Origin: a virus
Reading direction: 5' to 3' (one strand)
DNA: 49,052 bases
IMG/VR virus record: IMGVR_UViG_3300017725_000009
Location: 1-49,052 of that record
Shown piece by piece: positions 1-10,237 of this stretch; position 1 is the stretch's first letter; each line of letters opens with the position of its first letter. The notes under the pieces were generated by a model that did no database searches, was not told where the DNA came from, and saw only the letters and a program-made list of their open reading frames with translations. The translations under genes and the position numbers were made by a program.

Positions 1-1356
1 AAATTCAACATTAGTATCACTTCCATCATCAACTTGATAAACATAAGTATTATCACCAGCAGCAACGCCAGTAGCAATACTATGTTCTGATACTATTGTC
101 CCTTCATTCTGGTTATAAAAATCTGTGAAGTTTGTTCCTGTAATTTTTGCGGTTTCTACGGCACGAGTCACTGCGCTTCCGTTGGTGGGAATATAAGAGG
201 TTGCGAAAGAACCTTGTTCTGCTTGAGGTCCCCATACATAATAATAACCAGTGGTATTACCCGACATACTAGATCCAGTTTGACTATGGACCCAAATAGC
301 ATCAACTTGTGTATTACCAGCAAATGTTCCTGTTGCTTCTAGTTTATACCACCCATTTGGATAAGCAGTTGCTTTAGCTGACACACCACCTGAAGCTGTA
401 ACCGCTCCTGTAGATAAATTAACTGTGATATATGGATAATTACTACTAGCCCACTTACCACCACTATTAACTGTAATACCTGCTATTGTTACAGTTCCTG
501 CCTTCAACCACATAGTATGAGTATAAGTAGTATTTGATGAATATTGAATCGAATCATATATTCCAGCTGTAGACACATCACCCTTGGATGTTATTTTTTT
601 AGCAGTAAGTGTTCCATCAGGTGCTGCAGTTTCTGTAGTGCTTGAAGCAGTGCCACCATATTCATTCCATCCTGTAGTAAAATCTCCATATTCAACTAAG
701 TTAGTCCTACTCTCCTCAATCAACAATCCAAGACTCTCACCAGTTGTTGGGTCGTGGTCAAATCTTGGAACATTATTAGAAGCATATCTAACAATACCCA
801 TATCATCAGTAAAGGTTCCAAGACTATCTCTGGTGAAAGTAATTCTGCGGTCTAGTGTTTTCGTTGCCGCAAAGTTGAGATCTAATGTAGGTCTGATGGT
901 TGGGAAATCGTGATTACTACTAATTACTGTTGCCGACGAACCAATAGTAAGTCCTCCATCAACAGTAAGATTACCGTCAATATTAGTATTACCACTTACG
1001 TCCCATGATGGTCCACCAGAATTTAATTTAGCGGGTGTTACAGTACCATCATTAACACCCTGTTGTTCATTTAAACCATAAATTTTACGTCCAGCAAAAG
1101 ATAATCCTGATTGAGGAGCAGTTGTGAACGTAATTTGACCACCGGAAGTTGAGTAGTCTGTACTAGGATCTTGTACTACACCACCCAATACTATAAAAAT
1201 TGCTCTAGCAGCAACTGTATGAAATACTTCTCCAGAACTTGTTAGGTTAAAGGTAGTCGTACTACCATTAAACTGAGAACTAAGGTCATCTATTAATTGA
1301 ACATTAGTTAAGTTATTTTCTGCTAAAATATTTGGTGATATACCTAGATATGGCAT
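1..1356 (-). CDS. Tail fibre/adhesin-like virion protein, C-terminus cut off by the window edge
   Basis: An open frame of 452 codons runs from an ATG at 1356-1354 to the left edge of the window, so the C-terminus is missing. The first ~115 residues form a fibre-attachment module seen again in the gene at 10626-11255: SQFNG, a VLGGVVQDP strand, and GTVTPAKLNSGGPSW. Next comes a coiled 'DGNLTVDGGLTIGSS' stretch, then a phage spike module with the hallmark PRFDHDPTTGESLGLLIEE followed by SRTNL, and then lectin-like (concanavalin A fold) beta sequence. The start overlaps the stop of the upstream gene by one base (TAATG), implying translational coupling. The role as a host-recognition fibre is inferred from these modules; the receptor is unknown. 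Confidence 0.8.
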   Translation of the reverse strand, partial: MPYLGISPNILAENNLTNVQLIDDLSSQFNGSTTTFNLTSSGEVFHTVAARAIFIVLGGVVQDPSTDYSTSGGQITFTTAPQSGLSFAGRKIYGLNEQQGVNDGTVTPAKLNSGGPSWDVSGNTNIDGNLTVDGGLTIGSSATVISSNHDFPTIRPTLDLNFAATKTLDRRITFTRDSLGTFTDDMGIVRYASNNVPRFDHDPTTGESLGLLIEESRTNLVEYGDFTTGWNEYGGTASSTTETAAPDGTLTAKKITSKGDVSTAGIYDSIQYSSNTTYTHTMWLKAGTVTIAGITVNSGGKWASSNYPYITVNLSTGAVTASGGVSAKATAYPNGWYKLEATGTFAGNTQVDAIWVHSQTGSSMSGNTTGYYYVWGPQAEQGSFATSYIPTNGSAVTRAVETAKITGTNFTDFYNQNEGTIVSEHSIATGVAAGDNTYVYQVDDGSDTNVEF

Positions 1357-1823
1357 TAGTTAGTCTCCTCTGCTTTTGATGCCTCTGCAGCTTCTTTAAT
1401 AGCACGAACTACCCATGGTGTTGCTGGAGAATCAAATTTGTATTTATTTGGATTTAAAATTTTATCTTTTTTCTCAGCAACTATTGCGGCACCTTCAGAT
1501 TCCAAAGATGATACATCTTTGGAAGATTTTACCCACTCAATAACTTGTTCTTCTGTTATGTCATCCCATTCAACAAATTTAGATGAGACTATATTTGTTG
1601 TGTCAAAATTAACTATAAACTCATCTAAATGTTGTACAGTTTTTGATTCAGTTTTACTTACAGTTTTTGATTCTGAAGTTTTTTCATCATATTCTGTTTG
1701 TTCAAAAGTATGATCAAATGTTTCTTTGGTGTTAATATAAACAATTGCAGATACTGCAACTTTATTATGTCCAGATTTTTCTCGGACATTTACTAATGAT
1801 GGTATACTGTATACGTGTTCCAT
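1356..1823 (-). CDS. Hypothetical protein, possible fibre-associated or chaperone-like
   Basis: A 155-residue protein lying between two fibre genes. It starts MEHVYSIPSL, has a Ser/Lys/Thr-rich repeat near residues 49-63 (SESKTVSKTESKTV), a mixed alpha/beta middle with WDDITEEQVIEWV, and a charged Ala/Glu-rich C-terminus. It contains no cysteine and no membrane segment. I do not recognise a named family with certainty, though similar small proteins sit beside cyanophage fibre genes. The upstream AATAAATA box (1841-1848) and the one-base overlap with the fibre downstream suggest late expression together with that fibre. An assembly-helper or fibre-accessory role would be a guess. Confidence 0.75.
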   Translation of the reverse strand: MEHVYSIPSLVNVREKSGHNKVAVSAIVYINTKETFDHTFEQTEYDEKTSESKTVSKTESKTVQHLDEFIVNFDTTNIVSSKFVEWDDITEEQVIEWVKSSKDVSSLESEGAAIVAEKKDKILNPNKYKFDSPATPWVVRAIKEAAEASKAEETN

Positions 1824-1840
1824 GAGATTCTTTTTATTTC

Positions 1841-1848
1841 TATTTATT
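1841..1848 (-). promoter_or_regulatory. Candidate T4-type late promoter (AATAAATA)
   Basis: The minus strand reads AATAAATA 18-25 bases ahead of the ATG at 1823 and overlaps the last bases of the 1844-6553 gene. It matches the NATAAATA form used by T4-like cyanophages but not the full T4 TATAAATA consensus. In AT-rich DNA this can occur by chance; its position just upstream of a start codon supports it. Confidence 0.4.
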
Positions 1849-4800
1849 TGGCGTTAGCAGTTTTAAATGGAGATTCAGCAAAAGCAGCAAAAATTATTCT
1901 ATCATGATTGCCGTTAATATCTGTATAATTTGTAGTTAAATTTGTAATTCTAAATCCATTTGATAGGAAATCTACTTTCATGTTACTAATTGATTCTGAA
2001 TTAGAGGCATTTGCGAGTAAATGATTATTATTGGGATTTGCAGAACATCTAGCACTATCCATCATAACCCAAGCACCAGCATCACTAGTATTTTTTAGCA
2101 TGATCCATGCTGGTTTAAATCCACAATATACAAATGGTCCATTTTGAGCTGTATCAGCATCCCCTTCATATTTCCCAAACTTACTAAAACCTTCTATTTC
2201 TGACCAACAGTAAGCAATGTATTTGTCATTATTAGCATTACTACCACCAGAAGTTCCTAAAGCAAAAGTAGATGATGTTGGTTCTGTATCATTATATAAG
2301 TTAGATGTTGTAAGCTCCGAGAGAGGTTGATTAAGTCTTAAATTTTTAGTTGCTCCAAGAGAACTGTGATAAACATACCAGTCACCATCATTATCTCTAT
2401 TTTTGTGTATGATAAATTTTAGTGTTTTACCTAATCCGTGACCAACTGTGGAATTTGATGCATTTCCTGTAAAACTTACAATACTAAATCCAGCAGTTGG
2501 ATTAGCACTTACCTCTGATGTGATACTACCATCAGTGTTTGATACTGCGGCACCACCAGCCTTCCAACACCAGGCAACATAGTCATCTGTAGATGCGTTT
2601 ATACCACCAGAAGTTCCGAGAGTAAAACCATCAGAATCTAGTGAATATAGATATGATGCTGAATAACTTTCATTTTCGTTTGAATTTGTCATAAGTACAG
2701 TTCCAGCACCTCTAATAGAATCATGCCATTGGTGTGATGAGCTGCCTGGAGCTCTTTCTTTAATCCAAACTAAATCTGGTTGAAATCCAACACCAGTAAT
2801 AGAGTGACCATTATTATCATCACCACGATAAAGCACAGTCTTAAAGTGATCACCAGGATTAGCAATAGCAGGAGCAGGTAAGTTATCCTCACATAATGCT
2901 AGGAAACCTGTGGGTGGTTGATAATGAAACTTACCCTTCCCATTTACATCCGAATATCCTTCAGTAATTTCAGATATAACAAAATTATTTAATTCGTATG
3001 TTGAATTCTGGAAACCAGTAATTGAAAATTGATTCCCTTGAACTATAAAAGCGTACTTATTTCCTGAAGAAAGACTATTGGGGGAAGAAGATCCACTTGT
3101 TGAAGTTAAATATTTTAAAGGAGACCCAGCCTGAACACCTAATCCTGTAGAGGCATTTGGACCAGTAACATAATTAAATGATACCAAATATTTTTTCTTT
3201 GGGTCAATTGTTCCATCACCTTCTAGGAGATATGCCCTAGCAGCTGATGAGCCAGGTACTGTTACGGAAAGATTTTTTCCATCATTACTAATGTTCCAGT
3301 CAGTATAATTTGATGGATTACTTGATTGATGCCAAACATTGTTTAAATTACTAGTATTGAGTCGATTTCTATCTACTGCTTGTTTATCTATAAATGTTGG
3401 ATTTTGTCCAAAATTTGTGTAAACATATCCTGCTGTTCTATTTAAAACGCAAGGCATCCAAACAGCAGTATCATCTATATGACTCGGGAAAGAGTAAGTT
3501 GATTTTTCTACATAATTTCCGTTTTTATAAAATTTTACTTCTCTTTTTTCTATATCTATAGATGTTCCCATAATATCACCTTTTAACCATCGTGTAGCTG
3601 TTCCTAAAGGTGGATCAGTTCTAGATTGTCCATTCCCTAAGTAGAAACCACCATTATCTCTCATAATAATTCCATATCCACCGAGTTGTGTTCCATTGAC
3701 TCCATATTCATGTTGTGCAACAAATCCAAGTCCATCAGCATTATTATAACCTACACTAAACATTGATTCATAATACCATTTACCAGAAGTAACTCCAACA
3801 GTACCGTGAACGCTAGTGTTACTGCCCGACCCAGATGTTAAATTACCATCAGAAAGAGTAGAAATGCTACCTTGACCTCCAATATTTACACTATCATCTA
3901 AAGGATTCCAAGTACAAAAATTATTCTTACAATTATCAGAAACTGTTCTCCAATTATCAACATTTACTGGGTAATATGGGTTAGGAACATCAAAACCACC
4001 CCTATATTTTGCTACACCTTTATAGATACGAATGTCTTGTAGTTGACCACCCCACCTATAACTACTACCATCTTGAGTCTGTAATCTAGGATCAGCGCCA
4101 ATAATTATTGGTCCAGTTGATGCTTTGTGTGCCTGATATCCATATTTATTCCCTTGTCTATGACAAGCAACTCCATTGACATATATTGAAGTAAAACCAT
4201 TTTCTTGGACAACGGCACAATGATTCCAATTATTGTTAAGAACATGATCTCCAGTATTCATGGTGTGATCACCAAATAGTTGTATACCGTCTTCGCTTGT
4301 TGAATTTTTATCAGTGAAAGTTATTCTAAAGGCAACGCTTCCACTTCCAGGTACATGTAATCCAATAATATCAGCGTGAGGAAGGTATCCACCACTCCAA
4401 TCATTATTTTTATACCAAAATTCAACTGTGTGATCAATATCATATAAGTTAGCAAAATCAGCATGTGCTGCAACTGAAACCCATCTATTGCCAGAACTAC
4501 TCTTCAATGCAGAACCATAATACGAATGACACTCACCAACAGAAAATGATCCGTTTAAGGTTACTGATTTATTTGTTCCATTACCTTTAATATCAGCAGA
4601 ATAATCACCAGCACCAGCATGATTACCGGTTCCCTGACCACCAGAAATGAAAGGAATAGCAAGGACAATAGATCCACTGAGTTCATTTCTGGTTGCAAAG
4701 ACATCACCATATGATTCTAAAGGTGTGGTAAGAATATTACTATCAATTCTTACAGCAGCTATTCCATATGAACCAGTATTTGCGGTCTTAACTTCAAGTT

Positions 4801-6553
4801 TAGTTACTGTTCCACTGAAACTATGAGAATCCCATCCGGGAGTTAATGCACCTGATCCACCATTAATTTCCGTTGTTCCATTAACTCTAATAACTCTCTG
4901 GCCAGCACCAACTCCGTTCCAATAAATTTCAATAGTAGATGAGACAGCAACTGATTGTCCATCAAATAATGTTTCATAACTACCATCATGAGAACTACTA
5001 TTACCACCTCTATTACTGGTTCCAATTTGACCATCATATATGGCACTAATACCATTATAACCATCAAGGTCTGAACTAGTATTTTCAGTCCAGTTTTGGA
5101 CATATGTTCCAATAGTAGGAGCAACAGTAGCAGACTCTGGTGCTTTTGTTGAATTACAACACAAAAGTTTTGTATTGGTTACATTTGTGAGTGGTTCTGT
5201 TGGTACTGTAAAATCAGAAGTGTAAAGTGCAGTGCCATCAAGTACACGTAAATTGGAAATAAATCCAGTAAAATATCCACTAAGACCACCGCCACCACCA
5301 GCATCATATACACCAACACTAAAATCTTGAGTTGAATCTGTAGAACTTTGTGTATTATAAGATACGGTTTTAAGTAATCTACCTTCAACAAAAATTCTTA
5401 TTGAAGTTCCATCATAAGATACTGCAATATGCTGCCATCTATTAAGTGCTACTGATCCAGGTAAATTTTCAGATACTACTGTTCCAGAGAGTGCTTGTCT
5501 TACTCTTAATCTAAAATCACCACCACTATTAATATAAACTGCAGTTCCTATTGTTGCTGATGATGAACCACCAGTATCAAATATAGTTCCTTGAGCGTCT
5601 ACTGTTTTAAATATATACCCCTCTATTGTCCATGAAGATGTCAACTTATGGAGCATTTGGAAAGATGCCTTTGGTAAACTTAAATAATCTCCAGCACCAT
5701 CAAACTTAACAACACCATCAAAACCAAGTTCTCCTGTTTCTTGTCTCAACTGACTAACAAAATCATCAGTAGTTTCAGGAGCACCATTACGTGGTTGTGG
5801 TAAGTTTTCTCCTTTTAGTGTAATTATACTATTAGAGTCACAATGGAAGTCAGCACCAGGATTAGAACTATCATTCATAGGCAGATAGAATCCGTTTTGA
5901 CCAAATCCACCAATATCATTAACAATTTTTTTAATTTGTCTGGGCGCTCTTGGAACCCATTGTCCTTCTCTAAAATCTGTTGACTTTATACCACCAGCAG
6001 AAATATAACCATCTCCGTCTTTATTAAAACCAAAATCATCAGCGGTTAATGTTTGACCGTCTACAAAATACATGTCAAATATTTGAACCTCGGATGCTCT
6101 ACCAGAACTACTATCTCTTACTCCAATATAATGTTGATATGGTCCATTGATTGCAAGTTTATTATTTCCGCCAAGATTTAATGCAGTAGTTTCATATTCT
6201 ACACCATTAATCCAAAATCTATGAACTCTTTCTGTAGTTATGGCAGCAATTGTCGTATCTAAAGAAAGACAAAAATGCATCCAACTACTAGGATCTCTAC
6301 TATGCGCTGATGAGCCTGATGGAAGAGTAAAAATTTGTGAGATAGAAGTAGTACCAGTAACTGCCCATCTACCATCACTGTAATGATATAAGTGATATCT
6401 ATCACTATTATTTGAACTCGTACCAGCAGCAACACTCCATATAGTATTGTAATTACTGGATCCAAAATCATTATTAATTTTTATCCAACCACTCAAAGTC
6501 CATTTTTGTCTATTACCAATACTAGTAGGATGTCTTTGTAGAAATTCTGCCAT
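1844..6553 (-). CDS. Large LamG/SPRY-domain fibre or adhesin protein (paralogue of 6579-10226)
   Basis: A 1569-residue virion protein. Modules in order: an N-terminal LamG-like domain (residues ~1-190, opening MAEFLQRHPTS, with a GWIK strand); a linker with GGFGQNGFYLPMND near 214; a second LamG (~270-470); a third LamG (~650-850, ending DIRIYKGVAKY); a SPRY/B30.2-like domain (~900-1050, with TSGKWYYE and NFGQNPTF); and a C-terminal phage module (~1240-1569, with TGVGFQPDLVWIKER and DDYVAWCWKAGG). It ends FAAFAESPFKT, like its neighbour. LamG and SPRY folds bind carbohydrates or proteins, so a receptor-binding or surface-adhesion role is likely but inferred. A late-type AATAAATA box lies ~23 bases upstream. 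Which part of the tail carries it cannot be told. Confidence 0.82.
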   Translation of the reverse strand: MAEFLQRHPTSIGNRQKWTLSGWIKINNDFGSSNYNTIWSVAAGTSSNNSDRYHLYHYSDGRWAVTGTTSISQIFTLPSGSSAHSRDPSSWMHFCLSLDTTIAAITTERVHRFWINGVEYETTALNLGGNNKLAINGPYQHYIGVRDSSSGRASEVQIFDMYFVDGQTLTADDFGFNKDGDGYISAGGIKSTDFREGQWVPRAPRQIKKIVNDIGGFGQNGFYLPMNDSSNPGADFHCDSNSIITLKGENLPQPRNGAPETTDDFVSQLRQETGELGFDGVVKFDGAGDYLSLPKASFQMLHKLTSSWTIEGYIFKTVDAQGTIFDTGGSSSATIGTAVYINSGGDFRLRVRQALSGTVVSENLPGSVALNRWQHIAVSYDGTSIRIFVEGRLLKTVSYNTQSSTDSTQDFSVGVYDAGGGGGLSGYFTGFISNLRVLDGTALYTSDFTVPTEPLTNVTNTKLLCCNSTKAPESATVAPTIGTYVQNWTENTSSDLDGYNGISAIYDGQIGTSNRGGNSSSHDGSYETLFDGQSVAVSSTIEIYWNGVGAGQRVIRVNGTTEINGGSGALTPGWDSHSFSGTVTKLEVKTANTGSYGIAAVRIDSNILTTPLESYGDVFATRNELSGSIVLAIPFISGGQGTGNHAGAGDYSADIKGNGTNKSVTLNGSFSVGECHSYYGSALKSSSGNRWVSVAAHADFANLYDIDHTVEFWYKNNDWSGGYLPHADIIGLHVPGSGSVAFRITFTDKNSTSEDGIQLFGDHTMNTGDHVLNNNWNHCAVVQENGFTSIYVNGVACHRQGNKYGYQAHKASTGPIIIGADPRLQTQDGSSYRWGGQLQDIRIYKGVAKYRGGFDVPNPYYPVNVDNWRTVSDNCKNNFCTWNPLDDSVNIGGQGSISTLSDGNLTSGSGSNTSVHGTVGVTSGKWYYESMFSVGYNNADGLGFVAQHEYGVNGTQLGGYGIIMRDNGGFYLGNGQSRTDPPLGTATRWLKGDIMGTSIDIEKREVKFYKNGNYVEKSTYSFPSHIDDTAVWMPCVLNRTAGYVYTNFGQNPTFIDKQAVDRNRLNTSNLNNVWHQSSNPSNYTDWNISNDGKNLSVTVPGSSAARAYLLEGDGTIDPKKKYLVSFNYVTGPNASTGLGVQAGSPLKYLTSTSGSSSPNSLSSGNKYAFIVQGNQFSITGFQNSTYELNNFVISEITEGYSDVNGKGKFHYQPPTGFLALCEDNLPAPAIANPGDHFKTVLYRGDDNNGHSITGVGFQPDLVWIKERAPGSSSHQWHDSIRGAGTVLMTNSNENESYSASYLYSLDSDGFTLGTSGGINASTDDYVAWCWKAGGAAVSNTDGSITSEVSANPTAGFSIVSFTGNASNSTVGHGLGKTLKFIIHKNRDNDGDWYVYHSSLGATKNLRLNQPLSELTTSNLYNDTEPTSSTFALGTSGGSNANNDKYIAYCWSEIEGFSKFGKYEGDADTAQNGPFVYCGFKPAWIMLKNTSDAGAWVMMDSARCSANPNNNHLLANASNSESISNMKVDFLSNGFRITNLTTNYTDINGNHDRIIFAAFAESPFKTANAK
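5854..5911. repeat. 58-bp exact direct repeat, copy 1
   Basis: This stretch is identical base for base to 9545-9602. Both copies encode (minus strand) the GGFGQNGFYLPMND linker of the two fibre paralogues, whose flanking sequence is clearly diverged. Such islands of identity can mediate recombination or domain exchange. Confidence 0.85.
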
Positions 6554-6575
6554 TTTATGTTATCTCTTATGATTG

Positions 6576-6583
6576 TATTTATT
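6576..6583 (-). promoter_or_regulatory. Candidate T4-type late promoter (AATAAATA)
   Basis: The minus-strand AATAAATA lies 23-30 bases ahead of the ATG at 6553 and overlaps the TAA stop of the 6579-10226 gene. The spacing repeats that seen at 1841, 10620, 26674, 36554 and 38390, which is why I keep it despite the imperfect first base. Confidence 0.42.
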
Positions 6584-9500
6584 TAGCATTTGATGTCTTA
6601 AATGGCGATTCAGCAAAAGCAGCAAAAATCATCGTATCGTTATCTCCATTTACACTCGTTTCATTATCTCTTGCTTTAAATCCATTAGAAAGAAAATCCA
6701 TTTGAAAACCATTAGTTTCTGAGAACGGCCCAGCGTCTGGTCGCATTGCATCTTGCTGTTCATTAATTGATTGTCTAGCTGAATCCCATATACACCAATG
6801 ACTAGAATCATTTGTATTTTTTAACATAACCCAGGCTGGTTTAAATCCACAATATACAAAAGGACCATCGTTATTTCCATTTCCAGTAAAACTTCCAAAC
6901 TTACTGAAACCTTCTATTTCTGTCCATGCATAGAAGATGAGATTGTTATCATTAGTTGCTCCATTATTACCAACATAAAATACATCAGAAGTTGGATCTG
7001 TTAGAGCCCAAGAAGCAGTACTATCTGTCTCAGTATATTCACTATCCGTTATATTAATATAACTTACTCTAGTACTTCCTCTAGAACTATTGTATACACT
7101 CCATCCACTATTAGCATTCCTTTCCTTTAAAATTATCATTGATGGGAGTTTTCCAAGTCCATGACCGATGGATTGATTAGCAGTACGATTTCCAGTATAT
7201 GTGCCAATACTAAACCCTGCAGTTTGGTTTACAGATATTTGAGAAGTTAATGTTCCCTTAGTATTTTTATATGAAGGTCCACCTGCTTTCCAACACCATG
7301 CAACATAATTATAATCTATATTTACATAGCTTCCACCGTCAGAATTATCACCAATAGTAAAACCATCATCATCAAATGACATAAGTTGTCTGGTTCTAGT
7401 ACTTTCTAATCTATTTGCACTATTAGTACTATGTATTATATTTGGTCCTCTCACAGAATCAACAACAGCATTAAAATGATTACCAGAATTATTTCTTGGC
7501 ATTATCCAAACTAAATCTGGTTTAAACCCTACACCAGTAATTGATCGTGCAGAAGCATCTGAAGAAGAATTTCCTTTATAAAGCACAGTCTTAAAGTACT
7601 TACCAGGATCAGCAATCACAGGATCAGGTAAGTTGTCCGTACACAATGCTAGGAAACCAGTTGGAGGGGCATACTTAAACAGTCCCTTACCATTACCATC
7701 TGCGTTAGTTCCTGATGTTGTAGTTCCAGAGAATGATGGGTTCTGACCAAAGTTTGCTATGATGGTTGGCGTTTCAGAACTGTAGTTGTCACCACATATA
7801 GTTAATAGGTCTATATCAGTTGGTAAATTAGTGTATCCTGCATTGCTATTTGCTGCTGGATTTCCTGAGGCAAACCAGGTTCCATTTTTACCCCACCAAA
7901 TAGATGTGTTAGCAATATCAACAGCCATCATAATTATATCACCGTTAGAAAACGCACCACCAGCATAAGCAGATGTACTACCATTAGCCTTGTGTCCATT
8001 ATCTCCACGAACTAACCAAATGTCACTAGTTCCACTGGTGTCAATACCATTGTTTGTAAGGGATGTGTCATACTTCATCACACCAACATAAGCACCAATA
8101 GCACTTGATGTCAAAACAAATTCACAATATATTTTACCCTTAATTGCCATAGTTGCTGCAGCAGTTACGTCAAATCCGCCAGTAGCACCACTTACAACTT
8201 TTAGATTGCCATCACTATATGTCATTTGATCTTGTCTACCTCTGCCAAGAAGAGGGTTCCAAGTAGCAAAGTTATTCTTACAAGTATCAGCAACTGTTCT
8301 CCAAGTCTCAATACCTATTGGTGTATAATGTTTTGCTATATCAAAACTATTTTTGTACTTTGCTACACCTTTATAGATACGGAGATCCTGTATAAAACCG
8401 TCAAAATGCCAATTAGTATCAACACTAGTTCCGTCAGAACCAATAACAAGATCTGCTTCTCCAGGCATAGATTTGCCATTCAGAAACCCTTCTATTACAC
8501 CAGATGCAACTCCATTTACGTAAACAGTCCAAATATTTCCATATCTTACTGAAGCAATATGAGTCCATTGATTACTTGGTACAACACCAGTTGCTAAAGT
8601 TATTCCATTTTGACCAGTTCTACTATAAGTTGATCCATCACCGTGATAAAATACCGCTCTGCCGTCAGACAAAAATCCATATTCAAGATCAGAATTAGTT
8701 CCTGTTCCACCATTTTTACCAAGCCAATCACCCTGATTTGGGTTAAAACCTCTTGGGTAAACCCAAGCTTCAATAGTAAAGTCTGATCCACCCAAATTCA
8801 AGTCCTCGTCATCCCTTGGTAATTTAAATTCAGCAGCATCACCTGTAAAAAACATAGCGCTTCCATAATAACCACCAAGATTATAACTAACACCCGGTTT
8901 TGGTTTATTTGTAGATGAGGCGCAAAATGGAACGAGAGTTTTATTAGTTCCACTACCTTTGATATCAGCAGAGTAATCTCTTGGTGTGTCTTCTTGTTTG
9001 AGAACTACATTATCCCAAAAACCATAGACAGCATTGATACTCGCCATCTGAAAGTCTATTACCAATGAAGTTGTAGTTGCAGTAAATGATGCTCTCCATA
9101 CATAATCTGCACTTTGCCACCCAGAATTAATACTTGGTGAAGCTCCACTTATTGCGGTAACCATTGAAGCATTTCCATAAAACATATCCACTTGGAAGGT
9201 GTATCTTTGTCCAACCGTCAATCCAGTTACAGTTTGAAGAGCACTACCGTAATTAGTATTAGTAGTAAGAACTTTTATTCTACCACTATCAACTGATAAT
9301 GTTGCATCCTGTGAAGTCCAACCAGTAGTATTAGTACCAAAAGTTCCATTCGTAACCAGATTAGCACCAGTCGCAGTAGAAGCACCAGGAACAGCAAGAA
9401 CTAAGTTAGCAGCATTAGGGTCTGATCTCAACTGACTAACATATGCATCAGAAGTTTCGGGAGCACCACTAAGTGGTTGTTGATATTCATCAAAATTTTC

Positions 9501-10226
9501 ACCTTTTAACTTAACAATACTATTGGGAGTGCAGTGAAAATCAACACCAGGATTAGAACTATCATTCATAGGCAGATAGAATCCGTTTTGACCAAATCCA
9601 CCTTTAGCATTAATTATTGACTTAATAATTTTTGGTGGTTTTGGAGTCCATTGTCCTTCTCTATAATCAGTTGCTTGTTCTGACCCACATGAAAGATAAC
9701 CAGTTCCTTTTTTATAATATCCAAATACCTCTGGTGTTAGTTCTTGACCATCTACATGGAATACGTCAGACATATATCCTTGAAAGTCTGCTGCTTGGTT
9801 TGCAGAGTTTCCTATGTATTGCACCTCACCTGATTCATTGTGTTTAAATAGTGCATTTAATGCTGGAGGATCATTAGTTGAAATCCCATGATTGTTTATT
9901 AAACTTCCATTAATATACATCTTTACTCTGTCATCTCCATTTGATAATGTGCTATTTACAGCAATCATCACATGACATATTGATGAACTATCTCTCAATT
10001 TGTAATTTGATACAAGACTATCTCTGTTTGCATTAGATGCCTGCTCAGTAAATCTTAGTTCATCTAAATCTGTATAGGTAAAATATGTTCTATTTCCAAC
10101 TGCACCAGACTCAAAGAATCTGCCAAAACCACCACTATTCTCAGTTTTTTTTACCCATGCACTCCAAGTAAAAACACTACGATTACCACTACTGGTAGGA
10201 GTTCTTTGTAAATATTCGTTTGCCAT
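6579..10226 (-). CDS. Large LamG/SPRY-domain fibre or adhesin protein (paralogue of 1844-6553)
   Basis: A 1215-residue paralogue of the next gene. It opens MANEYLQRTPTSSGNRS and has an N-terminal LamG-like domain (~1-185), the shared GGFGQNGFYLPMND linker near 208, and then a segment absent from its neighbour: a carbohydrate-binding-module-like domain at ~289-390 starting NLVTNGTFGTNTTGW. A LamG domain (~412-625, ending DLRIYKGVAKY), a SPRY-like domain (~655-830) and the shared C-terminal module (~875-1215, with TGVGFKPDLVWI and YVAWCWKAGG) follow. It ends FAAFAESPFKT. The domain swap against its neighbour indicates mosaic evolution of host-recognition proteins. Only 11 bases separate it from the gene upstream. 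The function is inferred from modules. Confidence 0.82.
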   Translation of the reverse strand: MANEYLQRTPTSSGNRSVFTWSAWVKKTENSGGFGRFFESGAVGNRTYFTYTDLDELRFTEQASNANRDSLVSNYKLRDSSSICHVMIAVNSTLSNGDDRVKMYINGSLINNHGISTNDPPALNALFKHNESGEVQYIGNSANQAADFQGYMSDVFHVDGQELTPEVFGYYKKGTGYLSCGSEQATDYREGQWTPKPPKIIKSIINAKGGFGQNGFYLPMNDSSNPGVDFHCTPNSIVKLKGENFDEYQQPLSGAPETSDAYVSQLRSDPNAANLVLAVPGASTATGANLVTNGTFGTNTTGWTSQDATLSVDSGRIKVLTTNTNYGSALQTVTGLTVGQRYTFQVDMFYGNASMVTAISGASPSINSGWQSADYVWRASFTATTTSLVIDFQMASINAVYGFWDNVVLKQEDTPRDYSADIKGSGTNKTLVPFCASSTNKPKPGVSYNLGGYYGSAMFFTGDAAEFKLPRDDEDLNLGGSDFTIEAWVYPRGFNPNQGDWLGKNGGTGTNSDLEYGFLSDGRAVFYHGDGSTYSRTGQNGITLATGVVPSNQWTHIASVRYGNIWTVYVNGVASGVIEGFLNGKSMPGEADLVIGSDGTSVDTNWHFDGFIQDLRIYKGVAKYKNSFDIAKHYTPIGIETWRTVADTCKNNFATWNPLLGRGRQDQMTYSDGNLKVVSGATGGFDVTAAATMAIKGKIYCEFVLTSSAIGAYVGVMKYDTSLTNNGIDTSGTSDIWLVRGDNGHKANGSTSAYAGGAFSNGDIIMMAVDIANTSIWWGKNGTWFASGNPAANSNAGYTNLPTDIDLLTICGDNYSSETPTIIANFGQNPSFSGTTTSGTNADGNGKGLFKYAPPTGFLALCTDNLPDPVIADPGKYFKTVLYKGNSSSDASARSITGVGFKPDLVWIMPRNNSGNHFNAVVDSVRGPNIIHSTNSANRLESTRTRQLMSFDDDGFTIGDNSDGGSYVNIDYNYVAWCWKAGGPSYKNTKGTLTSQISVNQTAGFSIGTYTGNRTANQSIGHGLGKLPSMIILKERNANSGWSVYNSSRGSTRVSYINITDSEYTETDSTASWALTDPTSDVFYVGNNGATNDNNLIFYAWTEIEGFSKFGSFTGNGNNDGPFVYCGFKPAWVMLKNTNDSSHWCIWDSARQSINEQQDAMRPDAGPFSETNGFQMDFLSNGFKARDNETSVNGDNDTMIFAAFAESPFKTSNAK
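9545..9602. repeat. 58-bp exact direct repeat, copy 2
   Basis: The partner of 5854-5911, in the same reading frame and the same protein position (residues ~208-228 of the 1215-residue paralogue). The two copies are 3.7 kb apart in direct orientation. Confidence 0.85.
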
Positions 10227-10237
10227 TATATCTTACC

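Noticed and set aside
8226-8552. Plus-strand 108-codon frame
   Set aside because: It is antisense to a well-supported LamG fibre gene and has the low-complexity Ser/Ile pattern of a shadow frame.
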